A program made the translations under genes and the position numbers. Below, one piece after another: positions 8,801-16,314 of a stretch of DNA of 64,000 nucleotides. The DNA is from Serratia sp. DD3 (GTDB taxonomy: Bacteria; Pseudomonadota; Gammaproteobacteria; Enterobacterales; Enterobacteriaceae): contig NZ_AYKS02000108.1 of assembly GCF_000496755.2 (NCBI RefSeq), positions 1 through 64,000 of the forward strand. Direction: 5' to 3'. How positions within the stretch are numbered: the first letter of the stretch is position 1; each line of letters opens with the position of its first letter. The notes under the pieces are model-generated. The model worked only from the letters and a program-made list of their open reading frames with translations, made no database searches and was not told the origin of the DNA.

Positions 8801-9292
8801 CCATGATCTTAATTTATCCAAATCTAACTGAGGTAGTTTGAGTATAGAATCAGATAAAGTCTCATCTGAAATTATAATACCCTGTGCAAGGAGTATTATA
8901 GTCATAGAGATGCACTCTTCTAATTCAGACACGATCTCCTGATATATGTCTGCACCATTCAGAGTATATTCACCTTGAATATTTGCTTTGCAAATGATCT
9001 GCAGTTTGCCTTGATTGTTAATAATTGTCGCAACAGTATACTGTTCTGAGTTAGCATCTTTCGTTATGCTGATATAGATACTTTTATTTTCAGAAAAATT
9101 AATTGTATCTACTGTAAAACGCTTAAAAATATAGTCGATAAATTCAGTTAAGCTAGAGGATTTTTCATTAATTAAGGGTGAAGCGGCTCCTTTAGAGAGT
9201 TTATAGATGTTATGACCGATATCGTAAATATGACTACTCAGTTCTTCCTGACACGGGCAGTCAGCTCCCAGAGCAATGGAGAATAATTTCAT
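5831..9292 (-). CDS. Single-module NRPS-like protein: N-terminal region, adenylation, carrier, thioester reductase
   Basis: 1153 residues. Residues 1-165 are a region I do not recognise and contain no condensation-domain motif. An adenylation domain (about 180-660) follows: TSGSTGTPKG (329-338), FDASLLDIF (373-381), YGPTE (462-466), YRTGD (547-551), GRKDNQVKIRGFR (565-577), NGKVDRRK (650-657). Next come a carrier domain with DLGGHSL (phosphopantetheine Ser709) and a reductase (785-1153) with TGATGFLG (789-796) and YNLTK (Y948, K952). It should load one amino acid and release it reductively as aldehyde or alcohol. My by-eye specificity residues are D, A, L, F, I, T, I, V, L, K: a hydrophobic pocket, perhaps leucine-like. 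Architecture and size match MgoA/PvfC/HamD-type enzymes. Confidence 0.9.
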   Translation of the reverse strand: MKLFSIALGADCPCQEELSSHIYDIGHNIYKLSKGAASPLINEKSSSLTEFIDYIFKRFTVDTINFSENKSIYISITKDANSEQYTVATIINNQGKLQIICKANIQGEYTLNGADIYQEIVSELEECISMTIILLAQGIIISDETLSDSILKLPQLDLDKLRSWHKSNDTFKGNISYEKDLYAAFEYTSTRVPTKTAIKFNNQSITYNELKVKVENYSNRLVEKLDVIDSDRQPTIAVALPKSIELYAVILAILKIDGCYIPIDPEYPEDRIRNILEKSAPDILIGCSLQTSNTIKHYCLEELETEGTRTWQRSGIPVSGKSRATTIYTSGSTGTPKGVQLTHENISHFINWYCNETNLTNNSKCLQFTTVSFDASLLDIFPALITGSTLVVPTQEQRHDFSKLDELVQAEQVTHCFIPPAMLSALPKYEWSTMEYIVTGGDVCDSATIDHWSQQCNLVNIYGPTECTVLATSKRFDPKCNNKIIGKPIQNTKIYLVNEFGHPCQTLEQGELYISGPGVGPGYVNDEKQTNERFVQMNTLASCCKMYRTGDICFWDSNGEINFVGRKDNQVKIRGFRVELGEIENSILRLNMYSGCIVVSDDKRQVRAFVKGPEPKASIESLRMKLEAFLPNYMMPTYIIEVDDFPYTENGKVDRRKLIEFKIKNTSSDVSEVWVELQSELRKIWAEILDITEEEISLKSSFFDLGGHSLLVSKMLLVVKNTYVGNFTLARFMENPTIDALSNLLTEQDMTKGAQISDHIYADMVLQHNIRPLSDENPFAFRPRNVLLTGATGFLGAHILEQLINKTEATVYCLIRASSRDHAFNKLSDSSKKFGIKSLNNNPKIKVICGNLAESRLGINNEDYEFLKNEIDVIYHNGAQVNHIYDYKYLFNENVRSTIDLLQLACTSIQKQMVFISTLSAASNIDESGRIVEDGPAGQLPAFVNNGYNLTKWVSEQLVWQAHERGLPVTLVRPGNICGHSKTGHCFPDQNRILLLLKGAAQMGVAPDWDIQFDLCPVDFIAEGVVEGTLDKLKHVSVLHFHNPKPLSWKEYVGRLQHHGIEIEFIPDTEWRKNLLTLDPSNALYQVVSFYLDDKNEDIGDISNIEYSQTMNRLQLSGIDYPEKDQKLVDANLGFLISSGFIQKNEVERVVNY

Positions 9293-9304
9293 AGTCGTCC
9301 TTTT

Positions 9305-9610
9305 TTATAAATATTGCTTCATTAGTGAGCGAGTAGGCGCGTGTTCTAACAGACCTGATGCGATAAGGAATCGACGAATATTAGAAATCATCGGGTGCTG
9401 TGCAGTAATAGGATAAGCCTCTACCAGATTATCAATAATCTTTCGTTTAACAATTTCTGGAAGTGTTAATTGATCTATTAATGCACGATCGAATTCGTTT
9501 TGTATGTCATTAGTCAGATATTCCTCTAAAAATTTAGGGATACTACTGCTAATAGCTAGCCTAGATTCCTCATCAATTCCAGACCAGTAAATTCTTACTA
9601 GGCAGTCCAA
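9305..9610 (-). pseudogene. C-terminal part of the AurF-like N-oxygenase, out of frame
   Basis: A 101-codon frame that could start at a TTG (9610) and overlaps the end of the upstream fragment. It is helical, with no domain of its own, and ends 12 bases before the NRPS-like gene. Its beginning reads LVRIYWSGIDEESRL, which continues naturally from the DEGRHSKFW motif of the upstream fragment if one C is restored at about 9600 (GCCTAG to GCCCTAG gives A-L-V). The joined protein would be about 308 residues, near the length of AurF-family proteins. I therefore read it as the frameshifted tail of one gene, or as a sequencing error. Confidence 0.75.
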
Positions 9611-10221
9611 AATTTTGAATGTCTCCCTTCATCTGCTAAATGATCAGCCATTATTCCCTTTATAGAACGTTTTACAGTAGAATCACTGGCAAAAGCTGCA
9701 ACATCCGATGTCACAGTATTCTCAGAAATAGCCACTGCGATGAGCTCCATGCCTGCCTTATGCTTCGAGTCGTTCAAAGACTCAATCGCACGCGGAATTG
9801 CCCTGCTTAATTCAATCTCGTCAAATACTTTAAATGGCTTAATACCTGTTTCCTTTTCAAGCTGATTTTGAAAATCCATCGCTACAAAAGCATGATAATC
9901 TTCATCAACAACTACTGACATTGCATCATAGCGAGCTTCGAATGAAAAATCGAATGGGAAGCGACCTTTAGCAATATCTAAAGCGACCTTATTAACGATT
10001 TCTGTTTCGAAAATAATAATATCGTTTATGTATTTATATAGACTCTGAAGAAGAATAGTGTCCCTAACTTCATCGCCAAGCTTTTCAATTATGGGGTCAA
10101 AGCACAGTGGTTGTCTTTCGATAGGGTAAAAGGAGAGTTCATCATTTTCAATAAATCGACGAGGACGGGTTCGAATCGTAGCACGTTGTTCCCATGTATC
10201 TGCATGCGTTTTATAAGACAT
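9598..10221 (-). CDS. AurF-family diiron N-oxygenase, catalytic part (gene interrupted by frameshift)
   Basis: 207 residues from the ATG at 10221, which has AAGGGA upstream; the frame extends further but without family-like sequence. All seven ligands of the AurF diiron centre can be placed at a constant offset from AurF numbering as I remember it: E72, E107, H110 (DEDYH), E167, H194, E198 and H201 (HLADEGRH). The family oxidises amino groups to hydroxylamine, nitroso or nitro compounds. Here the likely substrate is an amino acid or a carrier-bound derivative. The frame stops at a TAG six codons after H201, and the missing C-terminal helices lie in another frame at 9305-9610. If real, the break probably inactivates or destabilises the enzyme. 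Confidence 0.85.
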   Translation of the reverse strand: MSYKTHADTWEQRATIRTRPRRFIENDELSFYPIERQPLCFDPIIEKLGDEVRDTILLQSLYKYINDIIIFETEIVNKVALDIAKGRFPFDFSFEARYDAMSVVVDEDYHAFVAMDFQNQLEKETGIKPFKVFDEIELSRAIPRAIESLNDSKHKAGMELIAVAISENTVTSDVAAFASDSTVKRSIKGIMADHLADEGRHSKFWTA

Positions 10222-10250
10222 TTGATTCCCTTTTAATGGCTCGAAAAAAA

Positions 10251-10601
10251 TTAGTAATAATGAATCTCTAGCAACACACACCCTTTTTCGCTGCTAAAGG
10301 GTCCATGATTCGTTCCTGCTGGACGAATGAAGTACTCACCTTCCTTATATTGATGTTTTGGTTTTAGTGTTTCTTTATCCAGAAGAACTTGATCACCAGA
10401 AATAATATAAACCTCTTCATGATAATCATGAATGAAAACAACTTTAGTTTTTGCTCCAGGATTAAACCGTACAAAGCGTGTTCTAATCCCTGTTTTATCT
10501 TGCTCATCAAGGGTATTTTCAATCAAAATTTGTTCAATACCTATATCAAAACCATCTGGGCTTTCCCATGTTTCACTAGGAATATTGATATTTTTTTCCA
10601 T
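10251..10601 (-). CDS. Small cupin-domain protein
   Basis: A 116-residue single-domain cupin. The first cupin motif is around VFIHDYHEEVYIISG (H57, H60, E61 and E62 are candidate ligands) and the second around FIRPAGTNHGPFSS (H99). This could bind Fe, Mn or Zn. It lies between leuA and the N-oxygenase gene with 29-base gaps on both sides, so it is translated as part of the same operon. Small cupins catalyse N-N bond formation or other rearrangements of hydroxylamines in some pathways, and a cupin also belongs to the fragin-type cluster as I recall. The actual reaction here is unknown. Confidence 0.75.
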   Translation of the reverse strand: MEKNINIPSETWESPDGFDIGIEQILIENTLDEQDKTGIRTRFVRFNPGAKTKVVFIHDYHEEVYIISGDQVLLDKETLKPKHQYKEGEYFIRPAGTNHGPFSSEKGCVLLEIHYY

Positions 10602-10630
10602 TATTATACATCCTTATGATAGAATTTAAT

Positions 10631-12322
10631 TCAATCTACTGAGTGTTTTTTATCACCGGACTCAATGAAATTATAAACAGCATTCAATGTAGCTTGTAAG
10701 AGTGCCTTTAATGAATCTGTATCTATTGCCACACCAAAATAGCTATTTTGATTTACAGAATGGATCTCAACGTAGGTAACTGCCTTACTTTGCGTATTAA
10801 CACCCAACGTGTGCTCAGAATAGTCTTTAATGTTGATATCAATATCAAAGTTATTTTTTATTCCGTCAATAAGTGCACTTAGAACTCCTGAGCCTATACC
10901 TTTAATCATTAACTCCTCATTTAGGTAATTTAAACGAGCACTAATCTCTTGAACCTGTTCAATTGATTTGCTTTGGTAATTAATCAATTGAAGGCCTGGT
11001 TTATTAACTACGCCATATGAGTCTCTAAATAACTGCCAAATTTCTTTTAAACTCATCTCACATCCCGAACGATTGGTATAATTCTTAACCTTGTCAATGA
11101 AATTTATTTGCAAAGCTCTAGGAATTTTTAATCCATGATTTTGTTCAATGAGCCATGCAGCGCCACTTTTCCCTGACTGACTGTTTACACGTATGACCTC
11201 ATCGTAAGTGCAACCAAGATCGTTTGGATCTATTGGCAAGTAGGGCACGCTCCATATCTCTTCATTGTTTTCAAAGCGATATGCGAATCCTTTTTTAATA
11301 GCATCTTGATGCGACCCTGAGAACGCTGTAAATACCAGGGAACCTGCATATGGATGCCTTTGGTGGACAGGTAACCGATTACAATATTCCGCAATTTCAA
11401 CCGTCTTCTTGATATTCTGGAACTCCAGCTTAGGAGAAACACCTTGGCTATACATATTCATAGCTAAGGTAACCAAATCTACATTTCCCGTTCGTTCACC
11501 ATTCCCAAATAAGCATCCTTCGACTCTTTGTGCTCCAGCTAATAAAGCAAGCTCTGCCGTTGCTACACCTGTTCCCCGATCATTATGTGGATGAATACTG
11601 ATAGTCGTGTAAGATAGGTCACTAAACTTTCTGATAAATAATTCAATCTGATCAGCGAATACATTTGGAGTGTTTACTTCGACAGTCGTAGGTAAATTCA
11701 GAATTAGAGGCCTAGATTCCGTTGGGCACCATAAATCCTTCACTGCCTCACATATCTGAAGGGCAAAATTTAATTCAGTAAAGCAAAACGTCTCCGGAGA
11801 ATATTCGAGACACCATTTAGTCTCTGGATGCTCATCACAAAGGTCTTTTATCAGTTTAACTGAGTTCAAGGCCAATTCAATGGTTTCTTCCTTACTATTT
11901 TTGAATACAATTTCTCTAAAAATGGGGGCCGTAGCATTATAAACATGAACAATTGCCTGCTTAGCTCCCTCCAAGGCGCTAATAGTTGTCCGGATCAAAT
12001 CTGGACGAGCTTGAGTCATCACCTGTATCCATACATCATTTGGTATGTGCGCATGAGTAATTAAATCACGCACAAAATCATATTCAGTTTCGGAAGATGA
12101 TGGAAAAGCCACTTCTATTTCCTTAAATCCACATTGCACAAGATGCTTGAAATACATCAGCTTTCTTTCGTGGTCCATCGGATTAATTAAAGCTTGATTG
12201 CCATCTCTCAGATCTGTTGAACACCATCTAGGAGCTACAGTTATTTGATTGTTTGGCCATTTTCTTTCTGGATTTGAAATAACATGGGCTGGACGATATT
12301 TTTGTGATGGTTCTGAAATCAT
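10631..12322 (-). CDS. leuA: 2-isopropylmalate synthase, LeuA type 2 (cluster copy)
   Basis: A 563-residue enzyme from the ATG at 12322 (AAAGGA nine bases upstream) that condenses acetyl-CoA with 2-oxoisovalerate, the first leucine-specific step. The TIM barrel carries STDLRDGNQ near the N-terminus and the metal-binding HPHNDRG motif. The C-terminal 130 residues look like the LeuA allosteric domain. It is the longer actinobacterial/fungal type, whereas enterobacteria usually carry the other type in leuABCD. It is the first gene of the AT-rich operon, so it probably supplies leucine, or a chain-extended analogue, for the NRPS-like enzyme. That role is inferred. Confidence 0.85.
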   Translation of the reverse strand: MISEPSQKYRPAHVISNPERKWPNNQITVAPRWCSTDLRDGNQALINPMDHERKLMYFKHLVQCGFKEIEVAFPSSSETEYDFVRDLITHAHIPNDVWIQVMTQARPDLIRTTISALEGAKQAIVHVYNATAPIFREIVFKNSKEETIELALNSVKLIKDLCDEHPETKWCLEYSPETFCFTELNFALQICEAVKDLWCPTESRPLILNLPTTVEVNTPNVFADQIELFIRKFSDLSYTTISIHPHNDRGTGVATAELALLAGAQRVEGCLFGNGERTGNVDLVTLAMNMYSQGVSPKLEFQNIKKTVEIAEYCNRLPVHQRHPYAGSLVFTAFSGSHQDAIKKGFAYRFENNEEIWSVPYLPIDPNDLGCTYDEVIRVNSQSGKSGAAWLIEQNHGLKIPRALQINFIDKVKNYTNRSGCEMSLKEIWQLFRDSYGVVNKPGLQLINYQSKSIEQVQEISARLNYLNEELMIKGIGSGVLSALIDGIKNNFDIDINIKDYSEHTLGVNTQSKAVTYVEIHSVNQNSYFGVAIDTDSLKALLQATLNAVYNFIESGDKKHSVD

Positions 12323-12360
12323 TTTCACATTTCCTTTATAAGTGTAGTACCAGTGTAAGC

Positions 12361-12387
12361 GTCTGAACATTGGTGTCTTGTTCAGAC
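12361..12387. promoter_or_regulatory. Inverted repeat upstream of the biosynthetic operon
   Basis: A perfect 9-bp inverted repeat (GTCTGAACA and TGTTCAGAC) with a 9-base spacer lies 38 bases before the leuA start codon. It could be an operator for the AraC-type regulator or a hairpin in the leader. There is no U-run to make it a terminator in the operon direction. Function is not shown by sequence alone. Confidence 0.45.
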
Positions 12388-12394
12388 TGGACAA

Positions 12395-13086
12395 CTATGT
12401 TAGCCAAACGGACTTTGCTTAAAGATGTGAGCGATGTTAGAGCTCACTTATTCAGCCACGCTATCCCATACAGTGAGGAAGCTATTCGTGTTGAAGATGA
12501 GTTTATTAATGTTGATAGGGCGATCTACTATTGAATCGATGTCTGACGGTTACACTTCGGAAACCACATAACTCACTGAAAAGATTTAGGAAGTGGTGCA
12601 ACTACAATATATAGAAACCACAAAGTAGCAGACCGCTTTTAGTAGAATAGTATGCATGTATCGTTTTTTATACCAACGCCACTCTGCTCATGACCTACGG
12701 TCTTTGCAGATAAGAGAGTTTACCATCCAGTCAGCCAAGCAGGTTGAGACCATTGTGTGTCTGAAACTGTGCACCAATCGCCGCTACCCATAATCGTCAA
12801 GGTAAGGAATTCCTGGTTGATCACGGACATCCGGTCAACCGCCTTGGTGAGGTTTAGGATTCGCTTTTTAAATGCCAATAAATCGCCTTTTGGCTGCACC
12901 GAGCAACGGTTTGGATAACGCACGCTGTTGTTCTTGCGCTTCCCTTGTTGTTAACTAGACTAATTGAATATCAATGACATTCTCTCTACCGAGGAGGTCA
13001 TCAAGCTAGGCCCTCGCCAATCGCCGCACTGTGAGTTCTGGTGGAATTATCTTGGTCGCAGGGTGAAAATCGCAAGAGAGAAGCCC
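12395..13086. other. Degraded spacer at the right edge of the island
   Basis: About 690 bases without a recognisable intact gene. A 45-codon frame (12397-12534, plus strand, MLAKRTLLKDVSDVRAHLF...) and a 67-codon minus frame (12720-12923) look like protein fragments but match nothing I know. A TTG-initiated in-frame extension of the globin gene reaches back to 12964, but its composition is not globin-like. Composition shifts from AT-rich to the chromosomal average across this stretch. I see no tRNA, integrase or attachment-site repeat. Confidence 0.45.
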
Positions 13087-13536
13087 GTGAGCACAAATTA
13101 CGAAGCCTTGTTCAATAACAGTTATGACCGGATCACCAGCAAAGATCGCGGAGATCAGTTTTTCTCTCATTTCTACAAATTGTTCGTTGAGAGTACCCAA
13201 GGGCTGAGTATCTTTCCGGTGTCTGATGATCAGCAGCAACAAAAAATTATTTATAAATCATTTTTTTATATGCTTTCCGTTGCCACCACACATATCGTCT
13301 CTGACTATCTGGAGCGTGTTGCCCGTGAACAGAGTGCCCAGGGCCTGAACCTGCCCGCTGCGGTCTTCGCTTATTGGCGCCGTGCCGTTTTGCAAACCGT
13401 GCGGGATCTCGACCCGTTATGGGATGAGGATGTTATCACTGCGTGGGCTATTTTTATGGCACCAGGGCTAGAGTTTATGCGGCGTCAGGCAGAGTTGCAC
13501 CATGATGCGAATAAAGGCAACCACCATGAATCCTAA
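13087..13536 (+). CDS. Globin-domain protein, probably a non-haem sensor globin
   Basis: I take the GTG at 13087 (purine-rich AGAGAG upstream), giving 149 residues, the size of a lone globin; a TTG at 12964 would add 41 unrelated residues. Compared by eye with the flavohaemoglobin encoded at 61671, the helix [13 protein letters not shown] aligns without gaps to [13 protein letters not shown], placing Q82 where the haem-ligating proximal histidine sits. The B10 tyrosine region (HFY) is kept. Loss of the proximal His suggests a haem-free globin like the N-terminal domain of RsbR stressosome proteins. The gene overlaps the downstream hybrid kinase by 11 bases, so the two are translationally coupled and the globin may be its sensor partner. 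Confidence 0.7.
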   Translation: MSTNYEALFNNSYDRITSKDRGDQFFSHFYKLFVESTQGLSIFPVSDDQQQQKIIYKSFFYMLSVATTHIVSDYLERVAREQSAQGLNLPAAVFAYWRRAVLQTVRDLDPLWDEDVITAWAIFMAPGLEFMRRQAELHHDANKGNHHES

Positions 13537-16255
13537 CCTGTTATTACCCGCACTGGATGCCACCCATGCTGCACTGCTGGTTTATGATGCCGATGAGCGG
13601 CTATGTTATTGGAATAGCAAGGTCACTGATTATTATCCGGTGCTGGCAGGCAAATTACAGCAAGGTGTTACACTGCAAGACATTGTCGGTGTGATGATCA
13701 ATACCCGCCATCAGGCAGCAAATCAGCAGAAAAGCGCCAGCCTGGCCAAAACACTGCTTCATCATTATCGGCAAGAATCACACTATGAAATTCGTGAGAT
13801 TGCCAACCATACCTTTTATATACAACATAACCGTATTGCCACGGGTGGAATTATCAGTCTGCATACGGATATTAGCCACTTCGCTGATATTGCCAGTAGC
13901 CGACAAACTCAGAACAATAATTTTATTCTGGCCGCAGAAGCCTCGCGTATCGGTATTTGGGACTGGGAATACACCCAGGATCGGTTACATGTTAATGATG
14001 CTTTATTATCGTTGCTCGGTATCAGCCATAATGAAAATGAGTATACCTCGGCACTTTGGCAGCAAGTCATTCACCCCGATGACTTACCTTTGTTATTGCA
14101 AGGTGTTGACCAAGCCAATAAAGAACTATCACCGCTATTTTCCTGTGAAGTGCGCATTAAACACCACTGTGGTGATGAGCGTTGGGTATTGATTCAAGGG
14201 CAAATTATCTCTCCAGATATTAACGGCGAATTGATGCGAGCGGTGGGGACCCTACAAGATATCACCGAGCGGAAAGAGGCAGAAACCTCCTCTCAGCAAG
14301 CGGTAGAGCTGGCCCACGCCGCCAACCAGGCCAAGAGTGAGTTTCTGGCCAATATGAGCCATGAAATCCGTACCCCAATGAATGGTATTCTGGGGATGAC
14401 CCAATTATGCCTGGAAACCAATCTCAATAAAGAACAACGCGATTATATCAATATGGTGTACTCTTCAGCCCGCGCCTTATTGAAAATAATCGATGATATT
14501 CTCGACTTTTCCAAAATAGAAGCAGGTAAAATTATCTTTGAACTGGAAGATTTTGCCCTGCGCCCGTTGATCCATGAAATTACACGCCCATTAACGCCCA
14601 AGTTTTCCGAAAAGGGGCTGGAGTTAATCGTTGATATTCACCCCAATACCCCGGCAATCGTACACAGTGATGCACTGCGCTTGCGGCAGGTGATTACCAA
14701 CCTGATTGGTAATGCACTCAAGTTCACCCACACAGGCGAAGTGGTATTACAAATTACCCCAGCGCCAACCCCGGACGATAGGCTAACGTTTAGTATCATT
14801 GACACCGGAATAGGCATTCCTGCTGAAAAGCAGGCGGTGATCTTTGAGTCATTCAGTCAGGCAGACAGCTCCACCACGCGCAAATATGGTGGTACCGGGT
14901 TGGGATTAACCATTTCAGCGCGACTGGTGGAAATGATGGGGGGCAAATTGCAGGTTTCCAGCCAGCCTGAGCAGGGTAGCTGCTTCTATTTTTCGCTGCC
15001 GATTAATGCCAACGAAACGGCCCCAACCCGTGCGACGGTGGTGCTACCAAGTTGGTTAAAAGGAATGGATGTTTTAGTGGTGGATGACAACGCCACTAAC
15101 CTGCGCTTGCTGTTTGATATGCTACGCAATAACGGGTTTAAACCCCAGACGGTGAATTCCGGGCGAGCAGCACTGGAATTGTTAAATGAAGGCCAGCGTT
15201 TCCCACTGATTCTGCTCGATTCCCAAATGCCAGAAATGGACGGTATGGCACTGGCGCTGGAAATTATGTCCACCCCCAGCTTACGCCAGTGCAAATTGAT
15301 TATGCTCAGTTCCATGAGTAACCAGCTAGATACCGGGGTGCTGCGTAAAGTTGGGGTTTCCAGTTTTCTAACCAAGCCCATTGATGTTACCGAACTTCTG
15401 GAAGCCATCATCGATACCTTTAATCCTGAGGAAGTTGCGATCCCACCGCCCGCCTCCACCATTGCGCCGACACCGCCCCCGGTAGTCAATAGTCATGCTC
15501 TACATCTGCTGGTGGCGGAAGATAATCTTATCAATCAACAACTGGTGATTAATTTTATCCGCAAACTGGGGCATACCTGTGATGTGGTAGGTAATGGCAA
15601 GCTGGCCCTGCAGAAGTTACAACAGAATCATTATGATGTGGTTTTAATGGACTTGCAGATGCCCGAAATGGATGGCACCGAGGCAGTACAACAACTGCGC
15701 GCCAGTGAATCATTACAAGCTGGCAAGCATCAGCCGATTATCGCCATGACCGCTCATGCGATGAAAGGTGACCGTGAAAGATGTCTGGCCCAAGGGTTTG
15801 ATGGCTATATCAGTAAACCCATTTTGCTGGACAACCTGGGAAGCGAAATTAAGCGGATGCTTACCGGTGACCCAGCTGCACCAGCTGCACCAGCCACACC
15901 AGTCGCCCCCAAAAAAAATATCTTTGATTATGAGCAGAGCATCGCTCAATTAGGTGATGATAGAACCTTATTCAGCGAATTAGCGGCGATCTTTATTGAA
16001 GAGATCCCTACCCTCCAGCAAGCCCTGGCCAATGCCATAGAAAAACAGGATATTGAAGCTATTCGCCGTAGTGCCCATCAGCTAAAAGGGGAATGTCTGC
16101 ATTTTGCCTGCCCCCCGTTGGAAAGCAAGCTGAGCCAGATTGAACAGGCTGCCGCAGCAGGTAATATGGCGGTAATTACCAAGCAATATCATGGTGTTGA
16201 TGAGTTATGCCAACAATTACAAGCGGAATTACTCGCCTGTAAAGATCAGCTTTAA
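13526..16255 (+). CDS. Hybrid sensor histidine kinase (PAS-PAS-HK-REC-REC-Hpt)
   Basis: 909 residues from the ATG at 13526, which has AAAGG at good spacing; an ATG at 13502 is less likely. In order: an N-terminal PAS-like domain (1-125), a second PAS (about 135-255, [16 protein letters not shown]), a HisKA domain with phospho-acceptor H279 ([11 protein letters not shown]), an HATPase with N and G boxes ([18 protein letters not shown]), a first receiver (D565), a second receiver (D709) and a C-terminal Hpt domain with H851 (SAHQLKGE). It has no clear transmembrane segment, so it is probably cytoplasmic and reads signals through PAS domains or the coupled globin. A full internal phosphorelay is possible; the final response regulator may be the REC-PP2C protein encoded nearby. 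Confidence 0.9.
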   Translation: MNPNLLLPALDATHAALLVYDADERLCYWNSKVTDYYPVLAGKLQQGVTLQDIVGVMINTRHQAANQQKSASLAKTLLHHYRQESHYEIREIANHTFYIQHNRIATGGIISLHTDISHFADIASSRQTQNNNFILAAEASRIGIWDWEYTQDRLHVNDALLSLLGISHNENEYTSALWQQVIHPDDLPLLLQGVDQANKELSPLFSCEVRIKHHCGDERWVLIQGQIISPDINGELMRAVGTLQDITERKEAETSSQQAVELAHAANQAKSEFLANMSHEIRTPMNGILGMTQLCLETNLNKEQRDYINMVYSSARALLKIIDDILDFSKIEAGKIIFELEDFALRPLIHEITRPLTPKFSEKGLELIVDIHPNTPAIVHSDALRLRQVITNLIGNALKFTHTGEVVLQITPAPTPDDRLTFSIIDTGIGIPAEKQAVIFESFSQADSSTTRKYGGTGLGLTISARLVEMMGGKLQVSSQPEQGSCFYFSLPINANETAPTRATVVLPSWLKGMDVLVVDDNATNLRLLFDMLRNNGFKPQTVNSGRAALELLNEGQRFPLILLDSQMPEMDGMALALEIMSTPSLRQCKLIMLSSMSNQLDTGVLRKVGVSSFLTKPIDVTELLEAIIDTFNPEEVAIPPPASTIAPTPPPVVNSHALHLLVAEDNLINQQLVINFIRKLGHTCDVVGNGKLALQKLQQNHYDVVLMDLQMPEMDGTEAVQQLRASESLQAGKHQPIIAMTAHAMKGDRERCLAQGFDGYISKPILLDNLGSEIKRMLTGDPAAPAAPATPVAPKKNIFDYEQSIAQLGDDRTLFSELAAIFIEEIPTLQQALANAIEKQDIEAIRRSAHQLKGECLHFACPPLESKLSQIEQAAAAGNMAVITKQYHGVDELCQQLQAELLACKDQL

Positions 16256-16314
16256 ACAGCGTTGATACCCAGCAGGCTTAGGGATAAGCCCGCCATGATA
16301 GGTATTCGCAGCCA

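Noticed and set aside
12720..12923. 67-codon minus-strand frame in the spacer before the globin gene
   Set aside because: Not called as a gene: no homology I recognise, no clear ribosome site, and it lies in degraded DNA. It is mentioned only as possible debris.
12964..13086. TTG start adding 41 residues to the globin
   Set aside because: The extra sequence is not globin-like, starts right after a stop codon at a rare start codon, and a GTG with a purine-rich site at 13087 gives a normal globin length.
14986..15489. 167-codon minus-strand frame inside the hybrid kinase gene
   Set aside because: It is antisense to the receiver-domain coding sequence, with low-complexity content; a shadow of the real gene.
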